From NCBI GenBank assembly GCA_051883395.1, contig JBJETQ010000016.1:1-64000 (forward strand): 64,000 bases of DNA, given 5' to 3'. This document shows, in pieces, positions 25,698 through 33,353 of this stretch. The notes beneath the pieces are model-generated. The model saw nothing but the letters and a program-made list of their open reading frames with translations. It had not been told where the DNA came from and did not search any database. Every line of letters starts with the position of its first letter. The first letter of the stretch is position 1. The stretch comes from HGM11368 sp051883395 (lineage in GTDB: Bacteria; Bacillota; Clostridia; Christensenellales; UBA3700). The translations under genes were made by a program, and so were the position numbers.

Positions 25698-26624
25698 TTA
25701 CTCCGTTATTTTGGCATTGGACAAAAGCTCTTTGAGCGGGTCATAGCCAAATTCTTTGAGACGGAAGTTTCTTGCGGCAACTTCTACGACTATGGCAAGG
25801 TTCCTGCCCGGCATGACCGGCAAAACGATTTTTGGCTTTTCAATGCCCAAAATTGTGGCAACGCCCGTATTTTTCAGACGGTCAAAGCCTTCGCCGTTAT
25901 CCTTCCATTTTTGCAGTTCAATCACCAGATGTATATCTTCGCTGTCCAGTACGGCACCTACGCCGTAAAGTCGGCGTACGTCTATTATACCAATACCCCT
26001 TACTTCCATAAAAAACTTGATGTTGTCGGGAGCCCTGCCGACAAGCTCGTTGTTTACCTTTTTGATAATAACCGCATCATCGGCAACCAAACGATGTCCC
26101 CTGTGAACAAGTTCCAACGCAGTTTCGCTCTTGCCAAGTCCGCTCTCTCCGGTAATCAGCACTCCCGTACCGCTGATATCCAGCAACGTGCCGTGGCACG
26201 AAAGGCTTGGGGCCAGCAGGTTTTGAAGATATCCTGCCACCACGGTATTGAGCTGAGTCGTGGTGGAATGTGATTGAAGAATTGGTATGCTGTATTTTGC
26301 AAAAACTTCGACGGCTATCTTGTTGGGTTGGAGTTCTCGTGCATAAATCATGCAAGGAATTTCTTTGGAACATAGCCTTTCGATACATTTGACCTTGTCT
26401 TCGTCGCTAAGCGACTCAAAATAATAATGCTCTGCAAATCCTATCAGTTGGACTCTGCCTGCGCCGAAATAGTCTTCGAATCCAGCCAGCAACAATCCAG
26501 GACGATTGACAAGCATGGACGTAAAGGTAACGTCGTCGTCTTCGTTGCCTATAATGATGTCGAGTCCGCACGATAAACAAAAGTCTTTGAGTTTTACGGT
26601 TTTGACAATTACTTCTTCTTCCAT
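25698..26624 (-). CDS. hprK: HPr kinase/phosphorylase
   Basis: 308 residues. This bifunctional enzyme phosphorylates HPr or Crh on the regulatory serine in response to glycolytic state and removes the phosphate with Pi. The Walker A is GESGLGKSE near residues 159-167, and the HprK signature EVRGIGIIDVRRLYG follows. ATG 26624 has CGGAGA upstream and lies 10 nt past the Cof hydrolase stop; an extension to 26654 would overlap that gene. It is in the uvrC-cof-hprK-59 aa operon. Confidence 0.95.
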   Translation of the reverse strand: MEEEVIVKTVKLKDFCLSCGLDIIIGNEDDDVTFTSMLVNRPGLLLAGFEDYFGAGRVQLIGFAEHYYFESLSDEDKVKCIERLCSKEIPCMIYARELQPNKIAVEVFAKYSIPILQSHSTTTQLNTVVAGYLQNLLAPSLSCHGTLLDISGTGVLITGESGLGKSETALELVHRGHRLVADDAVIIKKVNNELVGRAPDNIKFFMEVRGIGIIDVRRLYGVGAVLDSEDIHLVIELQKWKDNGEGFDRLKNTGVATILGIEKPKIVLPVMPGRNLAIVVEVAARNFRLKEFGYDPLKELLSNAKITE

Positions 26625-26634
26625 ATTTTCTCCG

Positions 26635-27456
26635 TTATCGGTCTTGTTTTTCAAGACAAAATCTGTATATAATCTGCGCTATTGCGTCGTCGTCGTTGGA
26701 AACGCTGACAAAATCTGCTTTGCTTTTGGTAATTTCAAAGGCGTTGGCAGTCGCTATGCCCAGTCCTGCCGTTTCTATCATAGATATATCGTTTTCGCTG
26801 TCGCCTATGGCAATTACTTCGTCAAGACTCCAACCGTGCATTTTGCAAACTTCCTTTACGGCGTTGCCCTTGTTGATACCTACCGGCAAAAACTCTACTA
26901 TTACGGGGTTGGAACGACACATAACTACCTTGTCTCCAAATTCCGCTTTTGCTTCTTCAATGAGCGGTTGCGCTCTGTCAGGCTCGATGAGAGCGATAAG
27001 TTTGATAGGCAGACTACTGCTCGTCATAAAATCGTGCAAAGATTTGCCCGTTACGTTGTAAGGAATCTGACAAATAGACGCAAACGTGTCGGTGTATGGA
27101 TTTTTGTACTCGACGCAACATTCGTCGTCAACGTAAGCCATACCGACGAGATACTTACGTCTGTCCAAAAAATCAGCGACTCTGAGAGCAAGCTCTCTGT
27201 CAAAAAAGTTGCTGTATTTAAGCTGTCTGCTCTCTATGTCGTATACTCCCGCACCCTGATAGCAAATGAGTTCTCCTTTGAGTCCGAGTTCTTTTGCCTT
27301 AGGCAAAATAGATTGAAACAGCCTGCCCGTTGCAAGTACAAAATGCCCGCCTTCGTCGATAAAACGCCTGATTGCGTCCTTATTGGCGCTTGATATGGTA
27401 TAATCGCTGCGGTACAAAGTGCCGTCAAAATCACTAAAAATTGCTTTGTATTTCAT
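26635..27456 (-). CDS. Cof-type HAD family hydrolase
   Basis: 273 residues. Motif I is DFDGTLYRSD, with the type II cap, Lys in motif III (GINKGNAVKEV) and the metal-binding GDSENDISMI. Such enzymes dephosphorylate sugar phosphates, FMN or other small metabolites; substrate is not evident. It follows uvrC by 34 bp and precedes hprK by 10 bp. Confidence 0.92.
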   Translation of the reverse strand: MKYKAIFSDFDGTLYRSDYTISSANKDAIRRFIDEGGHFVLATGRLFQSILPKAKELGLKGELICYQGAGVYDIESRQLKYSNFFDRELALRVADFLDRRKYLVGMAYVDDECCVEYKNPYTDTFASICQIPYNVTGKSLHDFMTSSSLPIKLIALIEPDRAQPLIEEAKAEFGDKVVMCRSNPVIVEFLPVGINKGNAVKEVCKMHGWSLDEVIAIGDSENDISMIETAGLGIATANAFEITKSKADFVSVSNDDDAIAQIIYRFCLEKQDR

Positions 27457-27490
27457 AATGTCTCTATTGTATTATTTTTGGAGTGCTATG

Positions 27491-29347
27491 TCAATCTTCC
27501 GTATCAACCTTGTCGGAATGTGAGTGGAATTTGTCATATATAGCCGTAGCCGTGCGTCTGTCCATACCTTTGACCAACAAAATATCTTCCACGTCGGCAT
27601 TTTCGATATTTTCCAGCGTTTTGAAAGTGGCAAAAAGTTGTTTTTGTCTTTTTTCGCCTACACCATCTATATCCAGAAGTATGCTTCTGGTCTGGCTGCG
27701 TCCACGCTCATTACGATGAAACGTTATGGCAAATCTGTGCGCTTCGTCTCTTATACGCTGAACAAGCCTGAGTGCATAACTGTTGCGTGGCAAAAGCACA
27801 GATTGGGGATTGTCCGGGAAAAATATTTCTTCTTCTCTCTTGGCAAGTCCTACGATTTCGACGTCGTTTATACCTGCTTGGCGAGCCACCTGCATAACTC
27901 CGCTGAGTTGTCCCTTGCCGCCGTCTATAATCATAAGGTCGGGACGGGAAGAAAATGATTCGTCTTGTTGTTTTTCGTCTTTAAGACGGGCAAAACGACG
28001 ACTCAACACTTCTTTGAGACTGTCAAAGTCGTTGTTGCCTTCTACCGTCTTGATATGGAATTTACGATAATGCGACCTTGCGGGCTGTCCGTTGATAAAC
28101 ACCACCATAGAACCTACCTTGTTGGTGCCGGATACGTGGGAAATGTCGTAACACTCTATACGAATAGGCATGCGTTTGAGTCGCAGAAATTCCTGCAGCT
28201 GTATCATAGCTCCCACCGTCATATTGTCTTGCCGTTCTTTGAGTGAGAGCGATTTGTCGAGATAGTCGCAGGCATTGCTCATAGCCATATCGACAAGCTG
28301 TTTTCTTACGCCCTGATGCGGAGAGATGACGTTGACTTTTTTTTCTTTTTTTTCGCTGAGATATTCTTCAAGCACAGCGGCGTCGTCAAGGCTGTGGGAC
28401 GTTATAATTTCCTGTGGTATATAAGGAACGTTGTCATAATAGCGCATGATATAATTGGACAAGCTCTCCTGCTCGGTAAGAGATAGTCCGTCCGCTATTT
28501 GCTTGTCGGAGCCTACCAGCTTGCCGCTCCTGACAAAAAGGGTTGATACGACGCTGTTGAGACCGTTGGTCGCAATGGCAAAAATATCAAGGTCAAAGTC
28601 TTTTGGCAAAGCGGTAACTTGCCTACGGACGAGTTTGTCCAGTACGTCGAGTTTTTGCTTGTACATCAAAGCTATCTCATATTCTGTCTGTTCAGACGCA
28701 TCTTTCATCTTTTGGGTCAAAATATTTGCCACACTCTTGTCGTTGCCTTGCAAAAACGCTATGACTTTGGCAATGGTCGCAGCATATTCTTCTTTGGTAA
28801 CGTACCCCTTGCAAGGAGCCTTGCACCTGCCTATGTGATAATTGAGACAAGGCCGATGACCGGACGGCACTTTGCGCATATCGAGATTGCACGAGCGTAG
28901 CGGAAAGGCTGAATAAATCAAATCTACTATTTCTTTGCTGGTTATACCCTGCATATAAGGACCGAAATATTTTGCGCCGTCGTTTTTGAGTTTGCGCACT
29001 ACTTCGACCTTAGGAAAATCTTGTTTGAGATTGATTTTGACAAAAGGATAGCTCTTGTCGTCTTTGAGAAGTATATTGTAAGGCGGCTTATGCTTTTTGA
29101 TAAGGTTGTTTTCTAGTACCAGCGCTTCAATCTCGTTGCGAGTGATTATATACTCAAAATCGGCAATTTTGGACACCATAATTAGCACCTTGTCGGTCTT
29201 GCCGACGGGTGAACCGAAGTATTGCGTAACTCTCTTTTTGAGATTGCGAGCCTTGCCTACGTACAATATCTGTCTGTCGGCGGAATACATAATATAAACT
29301 CCGCTGTTTTCAGGCAAATCTTTGACCTTTTGTCTGATTGTGTCCAT
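27491..29347 (-). CDS. uvrC: Excinuclease ABC subunit C
   Basis: 618 residues, normal length. It has a GIY-YIG nuclease domain (SGVYIMY, ILYVGKARNLKKRV), a UVR domain near residue 200, the RNase H-like endonuclease core (IECYDISHVSG, DLMIIDGGKGQL), and C-terminal helix-hairpin-helix motifs (DIDGVGEKRQ). It makes both incisions in nucleotide excision repair with UvrA and UvrB, which are at 58-63 kb. The ATG lacks a ribosome site, and a promoter ends 6 nt before it, so the mRNA may be leaderless. Confidence 0.97.
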   Translation of the reverse strand: MDTIRQKVKDLPENSGVYIMYSADRQILYVGKARNLKKRVTQYFGSPVGKTDKVLIMVSKIADFEYIITRNEIEALVLENNLIKKHKPPYNILLKDDKSYPFVKINLKQDFPKVEVVRKLKNDGAKYFGPYMQGITSKEIVDLIYSAFPLRSCNLDMRKVPSGHRPCLNYHIGRCKAPCKGYVTKEEYAATIAKVIAFLQGNDKSVANILTQKMKDASEQTEYEIALMYKQKLDVLDKLVRRQVTALPKDFDLDIFAIATNGLNSVVSTLFVRSGKLVGSDKQIADGLSLTEQESLSNYIMRYYDNVPYIPQEIITSHSLDDAAVLEEYLSEKKEKKVNVISPHQGVRKQLVDMAMSNACDYLDKSLSLKERQDNMTVGAMIQLQEFLRLKRMPIRIECYDISHVSGTNKVGSMVVFINGQPARSHYRKFHIKTVEGNNDFDSLKEVLSRRFARLKDEKQQDESFSSRPDLMIIDGGKGQLSGVMQVARQAGINDVEIVGLAKREEEIFFPDNPQSVLLPRNSYALRLVQRIRDEAHRFAITFHRNERGRSQTRSILLDIDGVGEKRQKQLFATFKTLENIENADVEDILLVKGMDRRTATAIYDKFHSHSDKVDTED

Positions 29348-29353
29348 GTCAAA

Positions 29354-29382
29354 AGTATATCATATATCGCAATGTTTTTCAA
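29354..29382 (-). promoter_or_regulatory. Promoter of uvrC, likely leaderless
   Basis: TTGAAA at 29377-29382, 17-bp spacer, TATACT at 29354-29359, then only six bases to the uvrC ATG. The predicted transcription start falls at or next to the A of ATG. Confidence 0.7.
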
Positions 29383-29385
29383 TAT

Positions 29386-29742
29386 TTATGAGTATTTTCC
29401 GTTGGAAGTATTGAGATTGTTGACTCCGGTCATCATTACTTCGTTGACGTAAGGATTGACTATGCGATAAAATACGATTTTTCCTACACGCCTGTCGGCA
29501 ACTATTCTTGCGTCCCTGAGAAGTTTGAGCTGATGCGATACCGTCGTCTGATTGAGAGATAGCAAAATGCAGATGTCGCATACGCATAGTTCGGTTACCG
29601 CCAACACCGACAGTATTTTGAGTCGTGTGCTGTCGCTGAATATAAAATAGAAATCGGCAATTCCTTTGACGGCGCCGTTGGGGGGAATATAACTTCTTAC
29701 CGACTGTTCCTGACTCTCCGTCAACGTAATACACCCACGCAT
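29386..29742 (-). CDS. ArsR/SmtB family metal-sensing repressor
   Basis: 118 residues with a winged helix-turn-helix (DSTRLKILSVL, LNQTTVSHQLKLLRDARIV). ELCVCD in the alpha-3 region is the two-cysteine metal-binding motif of ArsR/CadC relatives. It would leave DNA on binding As, Cd or a similar soft metal or thiol ligand. AAGGAGAG precedes the ATG. An imperfect palindrome upstream may be its operator. No metal exporter is adjacent, so its target may be itself or the divergent Cys-rich gene. Confidence 0.88.
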   Translation of the reverse strand: MRGCITLTESQEQSVRSYIPPNGAVKGIADFYFIFSDSTRLKILSVLAVTELCVCDICILLSLNQTTVSHQLKLLRDARIVADRRVGKIVFYRIVNPYVNEVMMTGVNNLNTSNGKYS

Positions 29743-29769
29743 AAGCTCTCCTTTTTCGTATGTCCGTTT

Positions 29770-29789
29770 GTTGATAAGTACATACTAAC
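29770..29789. promoter_or_regulatory. Candidate ArsR operator palindrome
   Basis: A 20-bp imperfect palindrome, gttgataagtacatactaac, with 14 of 20 positions symmetric around GTAC. It lies between the ArsR gene and the divergent Cys-rich gene. Confidence 0.4.
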
Positions 29790-29797
29790 ACGGTAAC

Positions 29798-29823
29798 ACA
29801 ATCGAAATTTGGCTCATATTGTA
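29798..29823 (+). promoter_or_regulatory. Candidate mother-cell (sigma-K/E) promoter
   Basis: CATATTGTA at 29815-29823 fits CATAnnnTA, and an AC dinucleotide lies 15 bp upstream at 29798-29799. This is 37 bp before the Cys-rich coat-like gene. No good sigma-A promoter was found there. Confidence 0.4.
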
Positions 29824-29860
29824 AAATAAGAAAAAACATTGAAAAAAAGGAGGTCTGAAT

Positions 29861-30040
29861 ATGGATAATTGCTGTTGCTTATGGATTATTCTGCTCTTGT
29901 GCTGTTGTTGTAACAACGATTCGACAAGCACTACCGGCTTCTGCGGCAGTGAAAGCGGTTGCGACTGCTGCACGCTCATTCTTTTGATACTGATAATTTG
30001 CTGCTGTTGCAAAAACAACGTATCATCCGACGCAATCTGA
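29861..30040 (+). CDS. Cysteine-rich hydrophobic miniprotein
   Basis: 59 residues of which 15 are Cys. Two hydrophobic blocks, WIILLLCCCC and TLILLILIICCCC, flank a Ser/Thr/Gly linker with GFCGSESGCDCC. It resembles the small clostridial proteins annotated as chorion-class high-cysteine proteins, which I infer to be spore-surface or coat proteins. AAGGAGG lies before the ATG and a strong terminator follows. A mother-cell type promoter motif is upstream. Confidence 0.75.
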   Translation: MDNCCCLWIILLLCCCCNNDSTSTTGFCGSESGCDCCTLILLILIICCCCKNNVSSDAI

Positions 30041-30061
30041 CGTACATATTGACAACAAGAT

Positions 30062-30093
30062 AAAAGTATCCGCCTGCAAAGGCGGATACTTTT
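30062..30093. terminator. Strong terminator after the Cys-rich gene
   Basis: 13-bp perfect stem (aaaagtatccgcc / ggcggatactttt) with a 6-nt loop. It is symmetric enough to also stop the convergent membrane-protein operon ending at 30154. Confidence 0.92.
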
Positions 30094-30153
30094 ATAAATT
30101 GCCGACACGGTTTGACTTTTTAGATATTTTATTCAAGATTTATAGATTATGTA

Positions 30154-30735
30154 TTATAGCAAATCGGCAGGATCTTCTTCGTCGTTTCTGCCGTCGTTAC
30201 CGTTGCGGGTAATTTTTGCCACTCTCCTGCCCAACAGATTGAATACCGCTCTGTACAAAGGGTCGTATATGCAAAACAAAATTATGCCCGCCAGCCAGAA
30301 AATCGGAGTGTTGAATCTGAGCGTTCCTATCACCACGTCGGAGATAACCACTCCCATAAGACGATAGCAAGCCCAGAATGCAAGCGCAAAATATCCAACT
30401 TTGGCTATGACGATAATTATTATTTTGGCAACTTTGGCAAAACGCAGAGAATAGAATTTATAGTCCAGCAGCCATGTTATCAATGAGTATAACCCAAAGA
30501 ATAAAATGAAAGGCAGGGCTTTGATATTGCCTGCCAGAAAGCCGATGACTGCCGCCACGGCATAAGTAGCCACGCCTGACCACCACAAACCTTGGGTGAG
30601 CGGCAGAGAAACGCATAATGCGGATATTACAAAAAACGCCAGTTTTGCCGTAGGCAGGAATATTGCCAGCATCAACGCAACTATTGCAAGTGCGGCAGAT
30701 ATTCCTGATATGGCGATACGATAACTTCTTTTCAT
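30154..30735 (-). CDS. Unknown polytopic membrane protein
   Basis: 193 residues with about six hydrophobic segments between residues 8 and 165, and a charged tail (NGNDGRNDEEDP). I do not recognise a domain with certainty; the small, hydrophobic fold resembles ECF transporter S components or DUF2232-like proteins only in general. It starts one base after the J-like gene stop, so the two are made together. Confidence 0.65.
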   Translation of the reverse strand: MKRSYRIAISGISAALAIVALMLAIFLPTAKLAFFVISALCVSLPLTQGLWWSGVATYAVAAVIGFLAGNIKALPFILFFGLYSLITWLLDYKFYSLRFAKVAKIIIIVIAKVGYFALAFWACYRLMGVVISDVVIGTLRFNTPIFWLAGIILFCIYDPLYRAVFNLLGRRVAKITRNGNDGRNDEEDPADLL

Positions 30736-30736
30736 T

Positions 30737-31381
30737 TCAACAACAAGGTATCAGATCGCCGCCCATACATTCACAGCAGCAATCGCAACAAATAAGCGTT
30801 GAACAGGTGTTGCAACATGCTTCGTCGTTGGATGCTCTCCTTGCTTCCTGATCGGGACGACTATAACCTGCTCTGTTGCCTGCGGCGCTGCCCGTAGCGG
30901 AGCTTGCGCCTTCTGCGCTTGCCCCTGACAGCACCTTGTTGAGACGTTCTCTCGCCTGCTTGTACTTTTCGTTGTCTTCGTCGAGAGTGAGCGCAATATC
31001 GAGTTGCTTTTTGCTCTCAACGTTCCAACCACGTTTGTGATATATCACAGCTTGCAGATAATGCCAATAGCCGTCTCGCATTTCGATATTATCCAACTTA
31101 GACTGGGCCTGTTCCAGATTGCCGTTTCTTATCAGTTCTTCGATTTCATCCCAGCCGCCGTTGCCACCTTGTGTAAAATTGAAGTCATTGGCTTTATCTT
31201 CCAGACATTGGTGATAAGCTCTCTCTAATTCGTCGAGCTTTTTTGCAGCCAAATTGCCGGCTTCGCCTTCTTCAAACAGTTGAGATTGGTACTCTTGTCT
31301 CAGACTTTCGTAAGCCTGTCTTATTTCTTCCTGAGTGGCGTCTCTTGCCACGCCGAGTATCAAATACGGATCTTTTTGCAC
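30737..31381 (-). CDS. J-domain-like protein without HPD, Cys-rich tail
   Basis: 214 residues. The N-terminus matches a J domain (PYLILGVARDATQEEIRQAYESLRQEY), but the HPD tripeptide needed to stimulate DnaK is missing at the expected loop, which reads YQSQLFEEG. A TPR-like helical region (residues 70-150) follows, then a Ser/Gly-rich linker and a tail with ten cysteines (ACCNTC, CCDCCCEC, CC). It overlaps the DUF5685 gene by 22 nt. It is probably a scaffold rather than an Hsp70 co-chaperone; the tail may bind metal. Confidence 0.78.
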   Translation of the reverse strand: MQKDPYLILGVARDATQEEIRQAYESLRQEYQSQLFEEGEAGNLAAKKLDELERAYHQCLEDKANDFNFTQGGNGGWDEIEELIRNGNLEQAQSKLDNIEMRDGYWHYLQAVIYHKRGWNVESKKQLDIALTLDEDNEKYKQARERLNKVLSGASAEGASSATGSAAGNRAGYSRPDQEARRASNDEACCNTCSTLICCDCCCECMGGDLIPCC

Positions 31382-32232
31382 TTGGTTTCACTCCTTAATA
31401 ATTCTTTGGTTTTTGTCAGCAATCCATACCACAAAACGTTGGTAATAACTCCTTCGTATTTGCTTATCTTCAACGAGTCGAAGGCTTTGATTATGGCGTC
31501 GTAACACGACATAAACAACAATTCCAGTTCATCTTTTTTGTCTTTGAGAAACGTCGCTTTGTCGGTATATGCGTAGTCTGCCAAAAATACGTTATACTTC
31601 TGCTCTTTGTGGTCGTCGTCGATGTCGTCGAGTGCGTCGGCACAATACACCCATTTGCCCACGTTATACATTATGTCGCCTACGTTGGCGTTATAATTGT
31701 CGCCGGCAAGCACTACGGATATTTGTCTCATAATCTCTGCAAAAGCGTCCGCAACAATGTCGGCTCCCGCCTGATTGTTCTTTTCCATTGTACGCAGCCT
31801 TTCGTATCCCTGCTCTACAGCTTTGTCAATCTCGGGCAAATTGGCTTTGGCTCTTTTGTAATGCTTTGACACAACGGCTTTGTCGGCAAAACGGGCTTTG
31901 GCAGAACCGTCGTCGCAAATATCGTCGACTAATTTATAATGTGCAAGTATGGTATTGGTATCCACAATTGCGCCCATAAGTTCGCTATGTTTGACGATAC
32001 TCTTTTTTTTGATAGGATTGAGTATGCAACCTTCGTTGGCAAACTCTACGTCTTTATCCAGCACCGCATGCATAAATACAGCCAAAAAGGTAACGTCATA
32101 ATTGGTGGTAAACCGCATCAATTGTCCGCACTTTTTGCCTATCGACTTGCATAGTCCGCAATAAAAAGCCTTGTAGACCGTGTAGTCCTTGATAAACATA
32201 TTGGGTTTGTCTGGCACAACGTATCCGAACAT
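31360..32232 (-). CDS. DUF5685 family protein
   Basis: 290 residues, largely helical. The N-terminus MFGYVVPDKPNMFIKDYTVYKAFYCGLCKSIGKKCGQL has three cysteines in CxxC and C patterns that are typical of the family. Asp-rich segments (DICDD, DALDDIDDDH) recall the metal-binding helices of prenyl synthase folds, but this is only a resemblance. Function is unknown. Its ATG overlaps the trpS stop (TAATG), and it runs into the J-like gene. Confidence 0.8.
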   Translation of the reverse strand: MFGYVVPDKPNMFIKDYTVYKAFYCGLCKSIGKKCGQLMRFTTNYDVTFLAVFMHAVLDKDVEFANEGCILNPIKKKSIVKHSELMGAIVDTNTILAHYKLVDDICDDGSAKARFADKAVVSKHYKRAKANLPEIDKAVEQGYERLRTMEKNNQAGADIVADAFAEIMRQISVVLAGDNYNANVGDIMYNVGKWVYCADALDDIDDDHKEQKYNVFLADYAYTDKATFLKDKKDELELLFMSCYDAIIKAFDSLKISKYEGVITNVLWYGLLTKTKELLRSETKCKKIRI

Positions 32233-33233
32233 TAAATCAAAACGTATCCTATTGCTTTCTTAAATTCGGCAAGTTTTTTGCTTGCCATCTCCGACGCCCT
32301 TTCCTGACCTTCTTTTGCCACTTGCAAAAGATAGTCTTTGTTGCTCATAAGGTCGTCGTATCTATTTCTGAACGGTCTGAGCATCTCTATAACACTATCC
32401 GCTACGGCAAGTTTAAGGTCGCCGTATCTCATACCCTGACACTCCTGCTGCACTTGCTCGATACTCTTGTCAGACGTAGCCGCAAGAATGGTGAGAAGAT
32501 TGCTGATACCCGGTTTGTTGTCGGGGTCGTATATTATGTCGCAACCGCTGTCGGTAACGGCTTTTTTGAACTTTTTGAGTATGACCGACTCGTCGTCAAG
32601 CACGCTTACAACCGCCCCCGGCGTCGTGTCTGACTTGCTCATCTTGGCGGTAGGGTCCTGCAAACTCATTATCTTAGCGCCCACCTTGTTGATGATAGGT
32701 TCCGGTACGGTGAAAATATCACCGTAGATATTGTTGACTCTGACAGCTATATCCCTTGCTATCTCCAAATGTTGCAATTGGTCTACTCCCACAGGCACGT
32801 AGTCGCTGCCGTAGAGCAAAATGTCCGCTGCCATAAGTACGGGATAGTCCATAAGCCCCATATTGATATTGTCGCTATGCTTGGACGACTTATCCTTGAA
32901 CTGCGTCATTCTGTTCATCTCACCCACGTAGGTATAGCAATTGAGCAGCCAAGCAAGCTCGCTATGCTCGTGTACGTGCGACTGGAAATATAGTATCGAC
33001 TTATCCTTGTCTATACCCATAGCCATGAGCAAGGCAAAAAAGCTGATTGCATTGTCGTAAAACTGCTTAGGGTCTTGTCTGACGGTGATGGTATGAAGGT
33101 CGGCAAGCGCAAACAAGCATTGGTTGTCATCATTGCTTTGAATTGCACGCCAATTATTTACAGCGCCGATATAGTTTCCCAAAGTCATGACGCCCGACGG
33201 CTGTATCGCACTATAAATAATCTTCTTTGACAT
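32232..33233 (-). CDS. trpS: Tryptophanyl-tRNA synthetase
   Basis: 333 residues, the bacterial size. The class I signature is PSGVMTLGNYIGA (HIGH variant) near residues 13-20 and KMSKSD near 198. It charges tRNA-Trp. AAAGGAG precedes the ATG. Upstream space is only about 60 bp after the thrC terminator, so there is no room for a T-box leader. It heads an operon with DUF5685, J-like and membrane-protein genes. Confidence 0.97.
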   Translation of the reverse strand: MSKKIIYSAIQPSGVMTLGNYIGAVNNWRAIQSNDDNQCLFALADLHTITVRQDPKQFYDNAISFFALLMAMGIDKDKSILYFQSHVHEHSELAWLLNCYTYVGEMNRMTQFKDKSSKHSDNINMGLMDYPVLMAADILLYGSDYVPVGVDQLQHLEIARDIAVRVNNIYGDIFTVPEPIINKVGAKIMSLQDPTAKMSKSDTTPGAVVSVLDDESVILKKFKKAVTDSGCDIIYDPDNKPGISNLLTILAATSDKSIEQVQQECQGMRYGDLKLAVADSVIEMLRPFRNRYDDLMSNKDYLLQVAKEGQERASEMASKKLAEFKKAIGYVLI

Positions 33234-33291
33234 AATTGTCTCCTTTTTGGTATCAAACTATAAAAATAATAACATATACTTTATAAAAAGT

Positions 33292-33319
33292 AAAGAGCAT
33301 ATCGCCCGATACGCTCTTT
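33292..33319 (-). terminator. Terminator of thrC
   Basis: 12-bp stem with one G-U pair on the minus strand (AAAGAGCGTATC / GATATGCTCTTT) followed by a U-rich stretch, 35 bp past the thrC stop. Confidence 0.75.
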
Positions 33320-33353
33320 CTCAGAGTAATTTTTTCGTCAAATAATCGCCAAA

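Noticed and set aside
29360..29839. 159-codon open frame overlapping the ArsR gene
   Set aside because: Gln/Arg-rich translation in another frame of the ArsR gene; the ArsR frame has the winged helix and ribosome site.
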